Shown: positions 39,546 through 47,424 of the stretch, piece after piece
Layout: every line of letters begins with the position of its first letter
Position numbering within the stretch: position 1 is the stretch's first letter
NCBI GenBank assembly: GCA_963727575.1
Contig: CAVSIA010000029.1
Span: 1-64,000 of the forward strand
Length of the DNA: 64,000 nt
DNA from: JAHQVI01 sp963727575
Lineage (GTDB): Bacteria; Pseudomonadota; Alphaproteobacteria; Rhizobiales; Rhodomicrobiaceae
Direction of reading: 5' to 3'
Translations under genes and position numbers: made by a program
The notes under the pieces: generated by a model
Databases searched by the model: none
Seen by the model: the letters and a program-made list of their open reading frames with translations, nothing else
What the model was told of the DNA's origin: nothing

Positions 39546-40240
39546 GCCACGCTCTCGAGTTCGCGGGCGGTGCCGACGATGCGTCCGTCCTCGATGGTGA
39601 TGATGCGTCCGCAGCGGGAGGCGAGACGCTGATCATGCGTTACCAGGACCAGCGTCGTGCCGTAGGCTTTGTGCAGATCGAACAGCAGATCCATGATCTG
39701 GTCGCCGTTTCGGACGTCGAGATTGCCGGTCGGCTCGTCAGCGAAGAGCAGCTTCGGATTGGGCGCCAGCGCGCGGGCGATGGCGACGCGCTGCTGTTCG
39801 CCGCCGGAGAGCTGGGCCGGGAAATGGTCGAGCCGATGCGAAAGCCCGACCGTGCCGAGAACCTCCGCGGCACGCTCGCGCGCGTCGGCGCGTCCGGAGA
39901 ATTCGAGCGGCAGCGCGACATTTTCGAGCGCGGTCATGGTCGGCACGAGGTGGAAAGACTGGAACACAATGCCGATATGCTCACCACGCGCCCTGGCAAG
40001 GCCGTCCTCGTTAAGCGCGGTGAAGTCGTGACCCGCGACGCGGACGGCGCCGCTCGACGCCTTCTCCAGGCCGGTCATGATCATCAGGAGAGTGGACTTG
40101 CCGGAGCCGCTCGGCCCGACGACGCCGACGGTTTCGCCCTCACGGATCGCCAGATCGACGCCGCGCAGAATGTGAACGCTCCCCGCCCGGCTCTGCAGCC
40201 GAAGGTGGACATCTTTGAGTTCGACGATCTTTTCTGCCAC
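39542..40240 (-). CDS. ABC transporter ATPase, YbbA/LolD type
   Basis: A 232-residue ATPase with Walker A VGPSGSGKSTLLM, signature LSGGEQQRVAIARALA and Walker B LLFADEPTGNLD, followed by a switch histidine in LVTHDQRLA. It belongs to the MacB/LolD/FtsE subgroup of mechanotransmission exporters. The permease gene overlaps its end. The divergent neighbour tesA gives the same tesA-ybbA-ybbP arrangement as in E. coli. Confidence 0.92.
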   Translation of the reverse strand: MAEKIVELKDVHLRLQSRAGSVHILRGVDLAIREGETVGVVGPSGSGKSTLLMIMTGLEKASSGAVRVAGHDFTALNEDGLARARGEHIGIVFQSFHLVPTMTALENVALPLEFSGRADARERAAEVLGTVGLSHRLDHFPAQLSGGEQQRVAIARALAPNPKLLFADEPTGNLDVRNGDQIMDLLFDLHKAYGTTLVLVTHDQRLASRCGRIITIEDGRIVGTARELESVA

Positions 40241-40311
40241 GGTCGATTGGCTCCTGTTGCGAGTTGCTCATAATCGTTTATACGGCCGATTTAATGAAAG
40301 GCTGGCACTTC

Positions 40312-40992
40312 ATGGCAAATAGCATATGGAAATCACTTTTCGCTTTTGCGAGCTTTGTTGCGGTCCTGGCCAATCCCGTCCAGCCGGGCTCCGCGCATGC
40401 TGCATCAGCGGATGATGAAATCCTGATCGTGGCGTTCGGCGACAGCCTGACCGCCGGCTACCAGCTTCCGCCCGATGCGGCCTTTCCTGTCCAGCTCGAA
40501 AAAGCCCTTAGAGCGAAGGGGTTCAATGTCCGGGTCCATAATTCGGGCGTGTCCGGCGACACATCGGCCGACGGGCTCGCGCGCTTCGACTGGGCGATGC
40601 CAGAGAAGGCGGATGCGGTGATTCTCGAGCTGGGCGCCAATGACGCACTTCGGGGCGTGCCGGTGGCCGCGACCAAGAAGGCGCTCGGCGCGCTGCTGTC
40701 GAAGCTCCAGGAGCGCCATGTCGATGTGCTGCTGGCGGGCATGGAAGCGCCGCGCAATTGGGGCGAGGACTACGTCCGCGACTTCAAGGCGATGTATCGC
40801 TCGCTGGCGCAGGACAGCGGCGCGCTGCTCTATCCGTTCTTTCTCGCTGGCGTCGCGCTCGATAATTCGCTCAGTCTGGCCGACGGCTTGCATCCGAACA
40901 CAGAAGGCGTCGCCAAGATCGTCGAACGCATCCTGCCGGACGTCGAAGCGCTGATAAAGCGGGTCAAGGAAAGACGGGGAAAGGCGAGCTAG
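40312..40992 (+). CDS. tesA: Arylesterase/thioesterase I (TesA-like SGNH hydrolase)
   Basis: A 226-residue periplasmic lipase-like enzyme. The signal peptide is MANSIWKSLFAFASFVAVLA with cut near AHA; SGNH block I is VAFGDSLTAGYQLP (nucleophile Ser), block II VSGDTSADG, block III LELGANDAL and block V DGLHPN (catalytic Asp-His). TesA hydrolyses acyl esters and thioesters, including lysophospholipids. Start ATG 40312 with AAAGG ten bases upstream; ATG 40294 is an alternative. An IS630 copy begins with the last base of its stop codon: TA comes from the gene and G from the IS. Confidence 0.9.
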   Translation: MANSIWKSLFAFASFVAVLANPVQPGSAHAASADDEILIVAFGDSLTAGYQLPPDAAFPVQLEKALRAKGFNVRVHNSGVSGDTSADGLARFDWAMPEKADAVILELGANDALRGVPVAATKKALGALLSKLQERHVDVLLAGMEAPRNWGEDYVRDFKAMYRSLAQDSGALLYPFFLAGVALDNSLSLADGLHPNTEGVAKIVERILPDVEALIKRVKERRGKAS

Positions 40993-42211
40993 TGTCCTGT
41001 TTCGGAAATTTCTAGCCAGTTATTCGTCGTCGTGATTCCCTGTATTGGATCAGCGATTCCCTGGGAGCGATGATGGTGAGTGGAAAACCGAGCCCGATCC
41101 AGCTGAGTGCGGATGAGCAAGCCATGCTCAATGGCCGTGTCCGCCGTCGCAAGATTACGCGCGCGGATGCACAGCGCGCGGAGATCATCCTGCGCGCGGC
41201 GGACGGGGAGAACAACTGCGAGATCGCGTCTGGGGTGGGCGTTACGCGTCAGACCGTCCGGCTGTGGCGCGAGCGGTTCGCCAGGCATCGTCTCGATGGC
41301 CTCGACGACGAGCCAAGATGCGGTGCGCCACGCAAGATCGGCGATGACCGTATCGAGGAAATTGTTACCAAAACGCTCGAGGCAAAGCCCTCGGACGCGA
41401 CACATTGGAGCACGCGCGGCATGGCGAAGGCGTCGGGCATATCGGCGTCGTCCGTGCATCGGATCTGGCAGGCCTTCTGCTTGCAGCCGCATCGCACCGA
41501 GACGTTCAAGCTGTCGACCGATCCGCAATTCGTCGAGAAGGTGCGCGACATTGTGGGGCTATATCTCGCTCCGCCAGACAAGGCGCTGGTGATCTGCGTC
41601 GATGAAAAGAGCCAGATACAAGCCCTTGATCGAACGCAGCCGCTTCTGCCGATGCGTCCCGGTCAGGTGGAGAGGCGCACCCACGACTATGAGCGCCACG
41701 GCACAACAACGCTCTTTGCAGGCTTCATTGCCGCCGTGACGGCCGAGACAGACGTGAAGGCGGGCAGCGTGATCGGCACATGCATGCCGCGCCATCGCGC
41801 ACAGGAGTTCCGCAAGTTCCTCGACGAAGTGGAGCGCAATGTGCCTGCCGGTCTCGACGTGCATGTCGTGATGGACAACGCCTCGAGCCACAAGACAAAG
41901 CTGATCCGCGATTGGTTCGCCAAGCGGGCGCACTGGCACGCGCACTTCACCCCGACATCGTCATCGTGGATCAATCAGGTCGAGCGTTTCTTCTCGCTGT
42001 TGGCCGAAAAGCAGATCAAGCGAGGCGCTCACACGTCGGTCAAGCAACTGATCGCGGCGATCGAGGCCTTCATCCGTCAGCAGAACGCAAATCCGAAGCC
42101 GCTACGATGGACCAAGTCCGCCGATGATATACTGGCAAGCATCGAGCGCTTTTGCCGCCGCACCCTCGATGTGCATGCCTCAGCTGGATAGGAACTTCTG
42201 AATCAGGACAC
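40992..42211 (+). mobile_element. IS630-family insertion sequence, copy 2
   Basis: A 1220-bp element nearly identical to the copy at 14880-16098, with the same imperfect 26-bp inverted repeats. TA duplications flank it at 40990-40991 and 42212-42213. It is one base longer than copy 1 because of a G near 42136. Target TA is inside the TAG stop of tesA; because the right flank also begins TAG, tesA has a stop at the same place before and after insertion. Confidence 0.94.
41070..42191 (+). CDS. IS630-family transposase, probably intact
   Basis: A 373-residue DDE transposase identical to the copy at 14958 over the DNA-binding and catalytic regions (VICVDEKSQ, VVMDNASSHK, WINQVERFF). Its C-terminus ILASIERFCRRTLDVHASAG looks like the natural family ending, so this copy is probably the functional one and could mobilise the other. 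Confidence 0.93.
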   Translation: MMVSGKPSPIQLSADEQAMLNGRVRRRKITRADAQRAEIILRAADGENNCEIASGVGVTRQTVRLWRERFARHRLDGLDDEPRCGAPRKIGDDRIEEIVTKTLEAKPSDATHWSTRGMAKASGISASSVHRIWQAFCLQPHRTETFKLSTDPQFVEKVRDIVGLYLAPPDKALVICVDEKSQIQALDRTQPLLPMRPGQVERRTHDYERHGTTTLFAGFIAAVTAETDVKAGSVIGTCMPRHRAQEFRKFLDEVERNVPAGLDVHVVMDNASSHKTKLIRDWFAKRAHWHAHFTPTSSSWINQVERFFSLLAEKQIKRGAHTSVKQLIAAIEAFIRQQNANPKPLRWTKSADDILASIERFCRRTLDVHASAG

Positions 42212-42281
42212 TAGCGCCGGCTGGCAAAGGTCTTACTGGGGAACGAATGTCGCTGGCGAAACCGGCGCGCGCATTGGGGGA

Positions 42282-43334
42282 ATGATGGAATATCGCAGAT
42301 TGGGACGGACAAGCGTGGAGGTGAGCGCAATCTGTCTCGGCACAATGACCTGGGGAGAGCAGAACAGCGAGGCCGGGGGCCATCAGCAGATGGACTACGC
42401 GATCGGCGAGGGCGTGAATTTCTTCGACACCGCGGAGCTTTACGCAATCCCGCCGAAAGCGGAGACGCAAGGGCGCAGTGAGGAAATCATCGGCTCCTGG
42501 TTCGCCTCGCGGCGCAACCGCGACAAGGTGGTTCTGGCGACGAAGATCGTCGGGCGAACCCAGGCGACCTATTTCCGCGGCGGCTCGGTCAGCCGGCTGA
42601 ACCGGGAGAATATCGTCCAGGCGGTCGAGAGCAGCCTCAAGCGCCTGCGCACCGACTATATCGACCTGTATCAGATCCACTGGCCGGACCGCGTGATCCA
42701 GGTGCAGGGCGCGCTGAACTACACGCATTCCGACGATACCGGCATTCCGATCGAGGAAACGCTGTCCGCGCTGGGCGAGCTTATCGACCAGGGCAAGATC
42801 CGCCACATCGGCATTTCCAACGAGACCGCCTGGGGCGCGATGACCTATCTGAGCGCATCGGAGCGGCTGGGACTGCCGCGGATCGTTTCGATTCAGAACG
42901 CCTACAGCCTGCTCAACCGGACGTTCGAGCACGGGTTGTCCGAGATCGCGCTGCGGGAAGATGTCGGCCTGTTAGGCTATTCCCCTCTTGCGCAAGGATA
43001 TTTAACGGGAAAATATGAGAATGGCGCGCTGCCGGCGGGCTCGCGAAAACAGCTTTTCGACCGGCTTCAGCGTTACGAGACGCCCAATGCCGCACCGGCC
43101 ACTGCTGCCTATCTCAAGATCGCCGCGGATCACGGGCTCGATCCGGCGCAGATGGCCATCCGCTTTGCCGCAACCCGCCCCTTCATCACCTCGGCGATCA
43201 TCGGGGCGACAACGATGGAGCAGTTAAAAACCAACATCGCCAGCGTTCATGTAAATCTCAGCGAGGAGGTTGTTAAAGCAATAGACGCAGACGAACAAAC
43301 GCTTTACCTATCCATGCCCTTAACGCTGCTCTAA
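42282..43334 (+). CDS. Aldo/keto reductase, Tas-like
   Basis: A 350-residue NADP(H)-dependent TIM-barrel reductase. The catalytic tetrad is visible: Asp and Tyr in NFFDTAELYAIPPKAETQG, Lys in VVLATKIVGR and His in LYQIHWPDR. The insert around YAIPPKAETQGRSEEIIG and the segment ISNETAWG are typical of E. coli Tas. The C-terminal NADP site (FITSAIIGATTMEQLKTNI) is complete. ATG 42282 or ATG 42285 may start. It is 70 bp after the IS630 copy, and thpR follows by 16 bp. Confidence 0.9.
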   Translation: MMEYRRLGRTSVEVSAICLGTMTWGEQNSEAGGHQQMDYAIGEGVNFFDTAELYAIPPKAETQGRSEEIIGSWFASRRNRDKVVLATKIVGRTQATYFRGGSVSRLNRENIVQAVESSLKRLRTDYIDLYQIHWPDRVIQVQGALNYTHSDDTGIPIEETLSALGELIDQGKIRHIGISNETAWGAMTYLSASERLGLPRIVSIQNAYSLLNRTFEHGLSEIALREDVGLLGYSPLAQGYLTGKYENGALPAGSRKQLFDRLQRYETPNAAPATAAYLKIAADHGLDPAQMAIRFAATRPFITSAIIGATTMEQLKTNIASVHVNLSEEVVKAIDADEQTLYLSMPLTLL

Positions 43335-43350
43335 TCTCTGGAGGCGCGCT

Positions 43351-43914
43351 ATGCCTAGATTGTTCACCGGCCTCGAACTTCCTGATCACCTCGTCGATCG
43401 TCTCGCTCTTTTGCGGGGGAAGCTGCCGGGAGCACGCTGGATCGATCCGGAGCTCTACCATATGACCCTGCGATTTGCCGGCGACGTCGACGACGGCACT
43501 GCCCGGCATTTCGCTTCCGCTCTCTCGGACATCGAATGCGAGAACTTCAGCCTGCGCGTGACCGGACTCGGCAGCTTCGGCGGCAACAAGCCGCGGGCGC
43601 TGTGGGTTGGCTTCGAACCCTGCGAGCCGCTGCTGCGCCTGCAGAAGGCGCATGAGCGCACCGCCCGTCTCTGCGGCCTGCCGGCCGAGACGCGGAATTT
43701 CACGGCGCATGTGACACTGGCGCGTCTGAACAACACCAAGCCGCAGCTGCTGGCCGATTATCTGTCGTATTACGGAGGTGTTTTCGCGGAACCGTTCGAG
43801 GTGACGGAGTTCGTGCTGTTTTCATCCCGCGCCAATCAAGGCGGCGGTCCGTACGTAGTCGAAGCGGCTTACCCGTTCAGCCGGGCCAGCGGATTGGAGG
43901 CCGGGGTCGCGTGA
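43351..43914 (+). CDS. thpR: RNA 2',3'-cyclic phosphodiesterase
   Basis: A 187-residue 2H phosphoesterase (LigT/ThpR family), opening 2',3'-cyclic phosphates on RNA. Both HxTx motifs are present: YHMTLRFAGD near residue 37 and AHVTLARL near residue 117. Start ATG 43351 follows GGAGG. Its 3' end overlaps the convergent phosphatase gene by 46 bp. Confidence 0.92.
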   Translation: MPRLFTGLELPDHLVDRLALLRGKLPGARWIDPELYHMTLRFAGDVDDGTARHFASALSDIECENFSLRVTGLGSFGGNKPRALWVGFEPCEPLLRLQKAHERTARLCGLPAETRNFTAHVTLARLNNTKPQLLADYLSYYGGVFAEPFEVTEFVLFSSRANQGGGPYVVEAAYPFSRASGLEAGVA

Positions 43915-44411
43915 ACCGAGCCCTGCGTGGTGAGGCTGACGAACAGCCCGCGGCAGGCGGCTTCGATGAGTTGATAGGTATAGTCAAAGCACTCGTGATC
44001 GCCGAAGAAGGGGTCGGGGATCTCATGGACGGCGAGGTTCGGCGCAAACTCCATGAACAGCGCGATCTTATGCCGGTATTCTTTCGGGGCCAGCTTAAGC
44101 AGGCCGTCACGGTTGGAACGATCCATGGCCAGGATCAGATCGAAGCTCTCGAAATCGGAGGGAACGATACGGCGCGCACGCAGATTGCTGATGTCTATGC
44201 CATGGCTGCGAAGGGCTGCCTGGGCGCGTCCGTCGGGGGGATTGCCGATATGCCAGCTGCCAAGGCCGGCGGAGTCGACGTGGAAGCACTTCGCGTAGCC
44301 GCGCTGCTCGGCAATGCGCCTGAATACGCCTTCGGCTATAGGCGAACGGCAGATGTTACCGAGACATACGAATAAAATACTCTTCTGGAATCCAGTAGCA
44401 TTGTGCTTCAT
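43869..44411 (-). CDS. Low-molecular-weight protein-tyrosine phosphatase
   Basis: A 180-residue phosphatase with the P-loop FVCLGNICRSPIAEGVF (nucleophile Cys, Arg) near the N-terminus and the general-acid aspartate in HEIPDPFFGDHECF. Such enzymes dephosphorylate tyrosine kinases or arginine. The C-terminal tail (SVHATPASNPLARLNG) is longer than usual and is the part overlapping thpR. There is no adjacent tyrosine kinase. Confidence 0.9.
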   Translation of the reverse strand: MKHNATGFQKSILFVCLGNICRSPIAEGVFRRIAEQRGYAKCFHVDSAGLGSWHIGNPPDGRAQAALRSHGIDISNLRARRIVPSDFESFDLILAMDRSNRDGLLKLAPKEYRHKIALFMEFAPNLAVHEIPDPFFGDHECFDYTYQLIEAACRGLFVSLTTQGSVHATPASNPLARLNG

Positions 44412-44502
44412 TTAAGGATGATGGCATGACCCGACCAGCCCCAAAATAAGACTAAAGTCTAAATTCTCGCAATTACGCGCAAGCCGTGTCAAAATGCCGC
44501 GC

Positions 44503-44691
44503 CTATGGATGGTTGACATGATGCGTTCGTATATCAGCGATCGCCTGGCGGATTAAACGCCAGTTCTGCGCCGCGCTTTCGTTTCCCTTGGCTTCCCATT
44601 GTTTTTCGCTTTCGGTGGCAATCGACTCCGCCTCATCACCGAAAAACTGCACGCAACGTTTTGCGTTGTCGTGAATATCCGAACGGCCCAC
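44503..44691 (-). CDS. Small hypothetical protein
   Basis: A 62-residue soluble protein starting MGRSDIHDNAKRCVQFFGDE, with charged helical content (ESIATESEKQWEAKG) and one cysteine. GGGAGAA lies upstream of ATG 44691, which supports a real start. No family recognised. It is followed by 90 bp to the phosphatase start, on the same strand. The 190-bp gap to 44885 holds nothing clear. Confidence 0.5.
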   Translation of the reverse strand: MGRSDIHDNAKRCVQFFGDEAESIATESEKQWEAKGNESAAQNWRLIRQAIADIRTHHVNHP

Positions 44692-44885
44692 AAGTGTTCT
44701 CCCTTAGTTCAATTAATCTGCGAAGCCGAATTGTTCGGTTGAGCTCCGCGGATGGTTAACGTGTGATGTATTCGAAATCGCCACGCAATGCGGATAGTTC
44801 CGGATCCGGCGATCAACTTGCTGTATGTGACGAATTTGCCCGTCCAAAAGTTCACACGCAGTCGGCGCGAAAATTCGTTTGCGCG

Positions 44886-45662
44886 TCAGAACTGCAGGAG
44901 GTGCTCGAGCCGCTCCACGATCCACCACACGTCGAAATTCGATACGCCGGTGTAGAAGTACCGGCCGAGGCCGACCGTAAAAATCAGGTTGCCGTAGAGC
45001 GAGTGCTCCAAAATGAGCGCCCAGTAAGAGCGCGAGCTTTCATACCGCCACGCGAAAAGCAACCCACCAAGAAAGCTTATGACAAGCGTGGTGAGATTCT
45101 GAAAGACGATGTGGCTAAATGAGAACAGCACGGCGTTGAGAAAGATGCCGCCCTGTGGATCGCCCGCGAAAAGCGGCCGATAGCGGTGAAAGAAGAACAC
45201 GCGGTACATGATCTCCTGCGTCGTCACCGAGATGATCGGATAGGCGATCATGATGGTGAGCCACAGGTCGAATGCGTAGCGCGGAAAGCTGAGGAAGCGC
45301 TGCGGCACGTCGTTCAGCGCGAATAGCGCAATGCCGGGGCCGGCGACGGCGAACACCGTCAAAATGCTGACGAAGTCCTTCCAGCCGATCCCCACGCCGA
45401 GCGTCTTGCGCCAGGAAAAGCTGCGATCGATGGTCAGGAACAGGATGAAGAACAGGAAGACCGGCAAGAGCAGCACGAACAGCGGAATCCGGTAGGTGTA
45501 AAGCAGGCTGTAAACCGCGATCGGCGTCAGGACGAAAAACGTCAGCATTTCCGCAATCAGCCAGAGACGCCGGAGCGTGCCGACCTTCGGGCGGTCCAGC
45601 GGCGGCGTCCCCGGTGAAGGCGCCGCGGCGGTATCCTCCCTTGGCGGCGTCCCCGCATTCAT
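44886..45662 (-). CDS. CPBP-like intramembrane protease family protein
   Basis: A 258-residue membrane protein with about seven helices. The CPBP (Abi, CAAX-type glutamic protease) pattern is present in altered form: the first motif reads TTQEIMYRVFF, so the usual EExxxR is QExxxR; the second motif FxxxH is present in FSFSHIVF; the third may be LEHSLYGNL. The lost first glutamate is thought to be catalytic in Rce1-type enzymes, so activity is in doubt. Start ATG 45660-45662 overlaps the yidD stop by 4 bp. Confidence 0.7.
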   Translation of the reverse strand: MNAGTPPREDTAAAPSPGTPPLDRPKVGTLRRLWLIAEMLTFFVLTPIAVYSLLYTYRIPLFVLLLPVFLFFILFLTIDRSFSWRKTLGVGIGWKDFVSILTVFAVAGPGIALFALNDVPQRFLSFPRYAFDLWLTIMIAYPIISVTTQEIMYRVFFFHRYRPLFAGDPQGGIFLNAVLFSFSHIVFQNLTTLVISFLGGLLFAWRYESSRSYWALILEHSLYGNLIFTVGLGRYFYTGVSNFDVWWIVERLEHLLQF

Positions 45663-46021
45663 AGGGGCATCCAGTCCTTGCCGAGATCGCGCGCCCGCCA
45701 GCGCCCATAGCGCCACGCCGCCCAGATCGGATGATGCTCGCCGCGAATGTCGGGCGCACGATCGAGGCCGCTGGTGCCGCCCGGCCGGCAGCGGGTGAAG
45801 CGCGACACCGCCAGCCAGAAGCCGCGCCAGGCGCCGTTCAGCGCGATCGCGTCCAGCGCATATTCCGAGCAGCTCGGCATATGGCGGCATCGCCCGCCCA
45901 TCACCGGCGCCAGCACGTAGCGATAAGCGTGGATCGGCAGCCTCAACGCAGCAGCGGCGATCCGGCTGAAGGGAGCACGGCCTTCCGGCTCCGGGGTCGG
46001 TTTGCTTTCAACGGACATCAT
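45659..46021 (-). CDS. yidD: Membrane protein insertion efficiency factor YidD
   Basis: A 120-residue YidD with the typical cysteine-rich motif GGRCRHMPSCSEYALDAI and RFTRCRPGGTSGLD. It helps YidC insert proteins into the inner membrane. The N-terminal amphipathic segment (FSRIAAAALRLPIHAYRYVLAP) is present. Start ATG 46021 and the stop overlaps the CPBP gene, so the two are coupled. A strong terminator lies 58 bp upstream of the start. Confidence 0.92.
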   Translation of the reverse strand: MMSVESKPTPEPEGRAPFSRIAAAALRLPIHAYRYVLAPVMGGRCRHMPSCSEYALDAIALNGAWRGFWLAVSRFTRCRPGGTSGLDRAPDIRGEHHPIWAAWRYGRWRARDLGKDWMPL

Positions 46022-46079
46022 AGATGCGATTAGGAGCGCGGGTGCGGGCGGTCAAGGGCGGCGGGAGCGTGCGGGCAAG

Positions 46080-46113
46080 AAAAAAGCGCCCAACCCCGGC
46101 GATGGTTGGGCGC
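46080..46113 (-). terminator. Rho-independent terminator upstream of yidD
   Basis: GCGCCCAACC and GGTTGGGCGC form a perfect 10-bp stem with an 8-base loop, followed on the minus strand by TTTTTT. It ends the candidate RNA between lolA and yidD. Confidence 0.88.
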
Positions 46114-46215
46114 TCATATTTGTACTACGCGGTGCGCCGGGAGGGATGCCGGCGCTGTAACGAGGCCTTCGGTTAGACGGGGGGCACTACCGATGGTGAC
46201 TGGCCTCGTCACTGT
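46080..46215 (-). ncRNA. Candidate structured RNA with terminator between lolA and yidD
   Basis: On the minus strand, three consecutive hairpins can form: GGCCTCG/CGAGGCC arms (46202-46208 with 46161-46167), GCGCCGG/CCGGCGC (46149-46155 with 46134-46140) with a CATCCCTC-like loop, and GCGCCCAACC/GGTTGGGCGC (46104-46113 with 46086-46095), the last followed by TTTTTT. No open frame fits. It may be a small RNA, the lolA transcript end, or an attenuator upstream of yidD. I cannot match it to a named family. Ends are approximate. Confidence 0.45.
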
Positions 46216-46368
46216 CACAGTACGTAAATGAATATAACACAGTTTCAACACGAAATACCAGAAAATCTAAACGATCGCTTGACAGTTGCGAATCCGCCGC
46301 AGCGCGTCGCTGTTTTTCCAGAAATTACGTGCATTTGCTGTGTCACGTTGAGACATGGCATTCTTGCG

Positions 46369-47307
46369 CTAATTATTGCTGCCGCGAAATTTCGGCATGC
46401 CGATTTCCTGCGAGAACGTGAACAGCTTCGGATCGGCATCCTTGTTCGTTTCGAGCTCGGCGAGCTGGATGCGCGTGTTCAATCCCTGGGCGTCGGTGAT
46501 GATCCACTCGCGGAGCTGGGTCTGCGGCCAATCGAAAAACAGCCGGATCTGTCCGCCGCCGCGGGATTCCTTGTCCTCGACCGTCAGCACGACGATGTTC
46601 TCGCCGGCGTCGAGGGCGATGATCTGGGCATCCTCGGCCAGATCGACCCGCTCCTTCAGCAGCAGCCGGAACGGCGTCGAATCCAGCGGATAGCGATCGG
46701 CGGTGTTCAGGTCGTGGTCCTCGATCGCCAGATATTTGCCGTTGGAGATGATCTTCTGGCGGCTCGGCAGCGCGTAGTCGAAGCGGACCTTGCCGGGACG
46801 CTCGATGAAGAACCGGCCCTTCTTGTGCGAATTGTCGGCGTCGGTCTGGAGGAAGTCGCCCTCCAGATTCTTCATGTCGTTGAAATAGGCGTTGATCTTG
46901 TCGATGATCGCAACCTGCTCGGGCGCGCCGGTATATTGGCTGGTCTGCGGCGGGGAGACGCCGAACTTGGTGTCCCATCCATTGGAAACCCCCAGCGGGT
47001 TGCTCTCGTTCGGAGCGGCGGCCTGGGCGCCCGGTTGCTGCTCACCTTCGGCCGGCGGTGCGGCGCCCTCGGCCTGGGCGGCCGGTGGCTCGGCAGCGGC
47101 CGGAGCCTGCTGCGGCGGGGCTGCCGCTTCCGGCTGCGCGGCCGGCTCCGTGGGCTGCGGGGCGGCAGCCGGCGGTTCGGAAGGCGTCGTCTTGGAATGG
47201 ACCGAATAACCGGCTCCGCTGCTCTGGGCGAATGCGTAGGGCGCACTCGCCATGGCCAAAGTCAGCACGGCCGCCGGTAGGACTGCTGGCCGAATTACCT
47301 TTTTCAT
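46369..47307 (-). CDS. lolA: Outer-membrane lipoprotein carrier LolA-like protein
   Basis: A 312-residue periplasmic protein. The signal peptide (MKKVIRPAVLPAAVLTLAMA, cut after AFA) is followed by a 90-residue low-complexity Pro/Ala/Gln/Glu-rich linker, and then the LolA fold: INAYFNDMKNLEGDFLQTDA, GRFFIERPGKVRFDYALP, and ENIVVLTVEDKE. LolA carries lipoproteins from LolCDE to the outer membrane. The start ATG 47305-47307 directly precedes the signal peptide. The long linker is usual in Rhizobiales homologues. It follows ftsK on the same strand, a conserved order. Confidence 0.88.
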   Translation of the reverse strand: MKKVIRPAVLPAAVLTLAMASAPYAFAQSSGAGYSVHSKTTPSEPPAAAPQPTEPAAQPEAAAPPQQAPAAAEPPAAQAEGAAPPAEGEQQPGAQAAAPNESNPLGVSNGWDTKFGVSPPQTSQYTGAPEQVAIIDKINAYFNDMKNLEGDFLQTDADNSHKKGRFFIERPGKVRFDYALPSRQKIISNGKYLAIEDHDLNTADRYPLDSTPFRLLLKERVDLAEDAQIIALDAGENIVVLTVEDKESRGGGQIRLFFDWPQTQLREWIITDAQGLNTRIQLAELETNKDADPKLFTFSQEIGMPKFRGSNN

Positions 47308-47424
47308 CGGATACGGATCTCCGTTCAACTTTTCCGGATTTTGGAAGCTAAGGCATGAATTGCCCACACTCTCGCTTCAAAATCGTGCGAAATCTAGACA
47401 GGAAAGCGAATTTTTACGCGGCGA

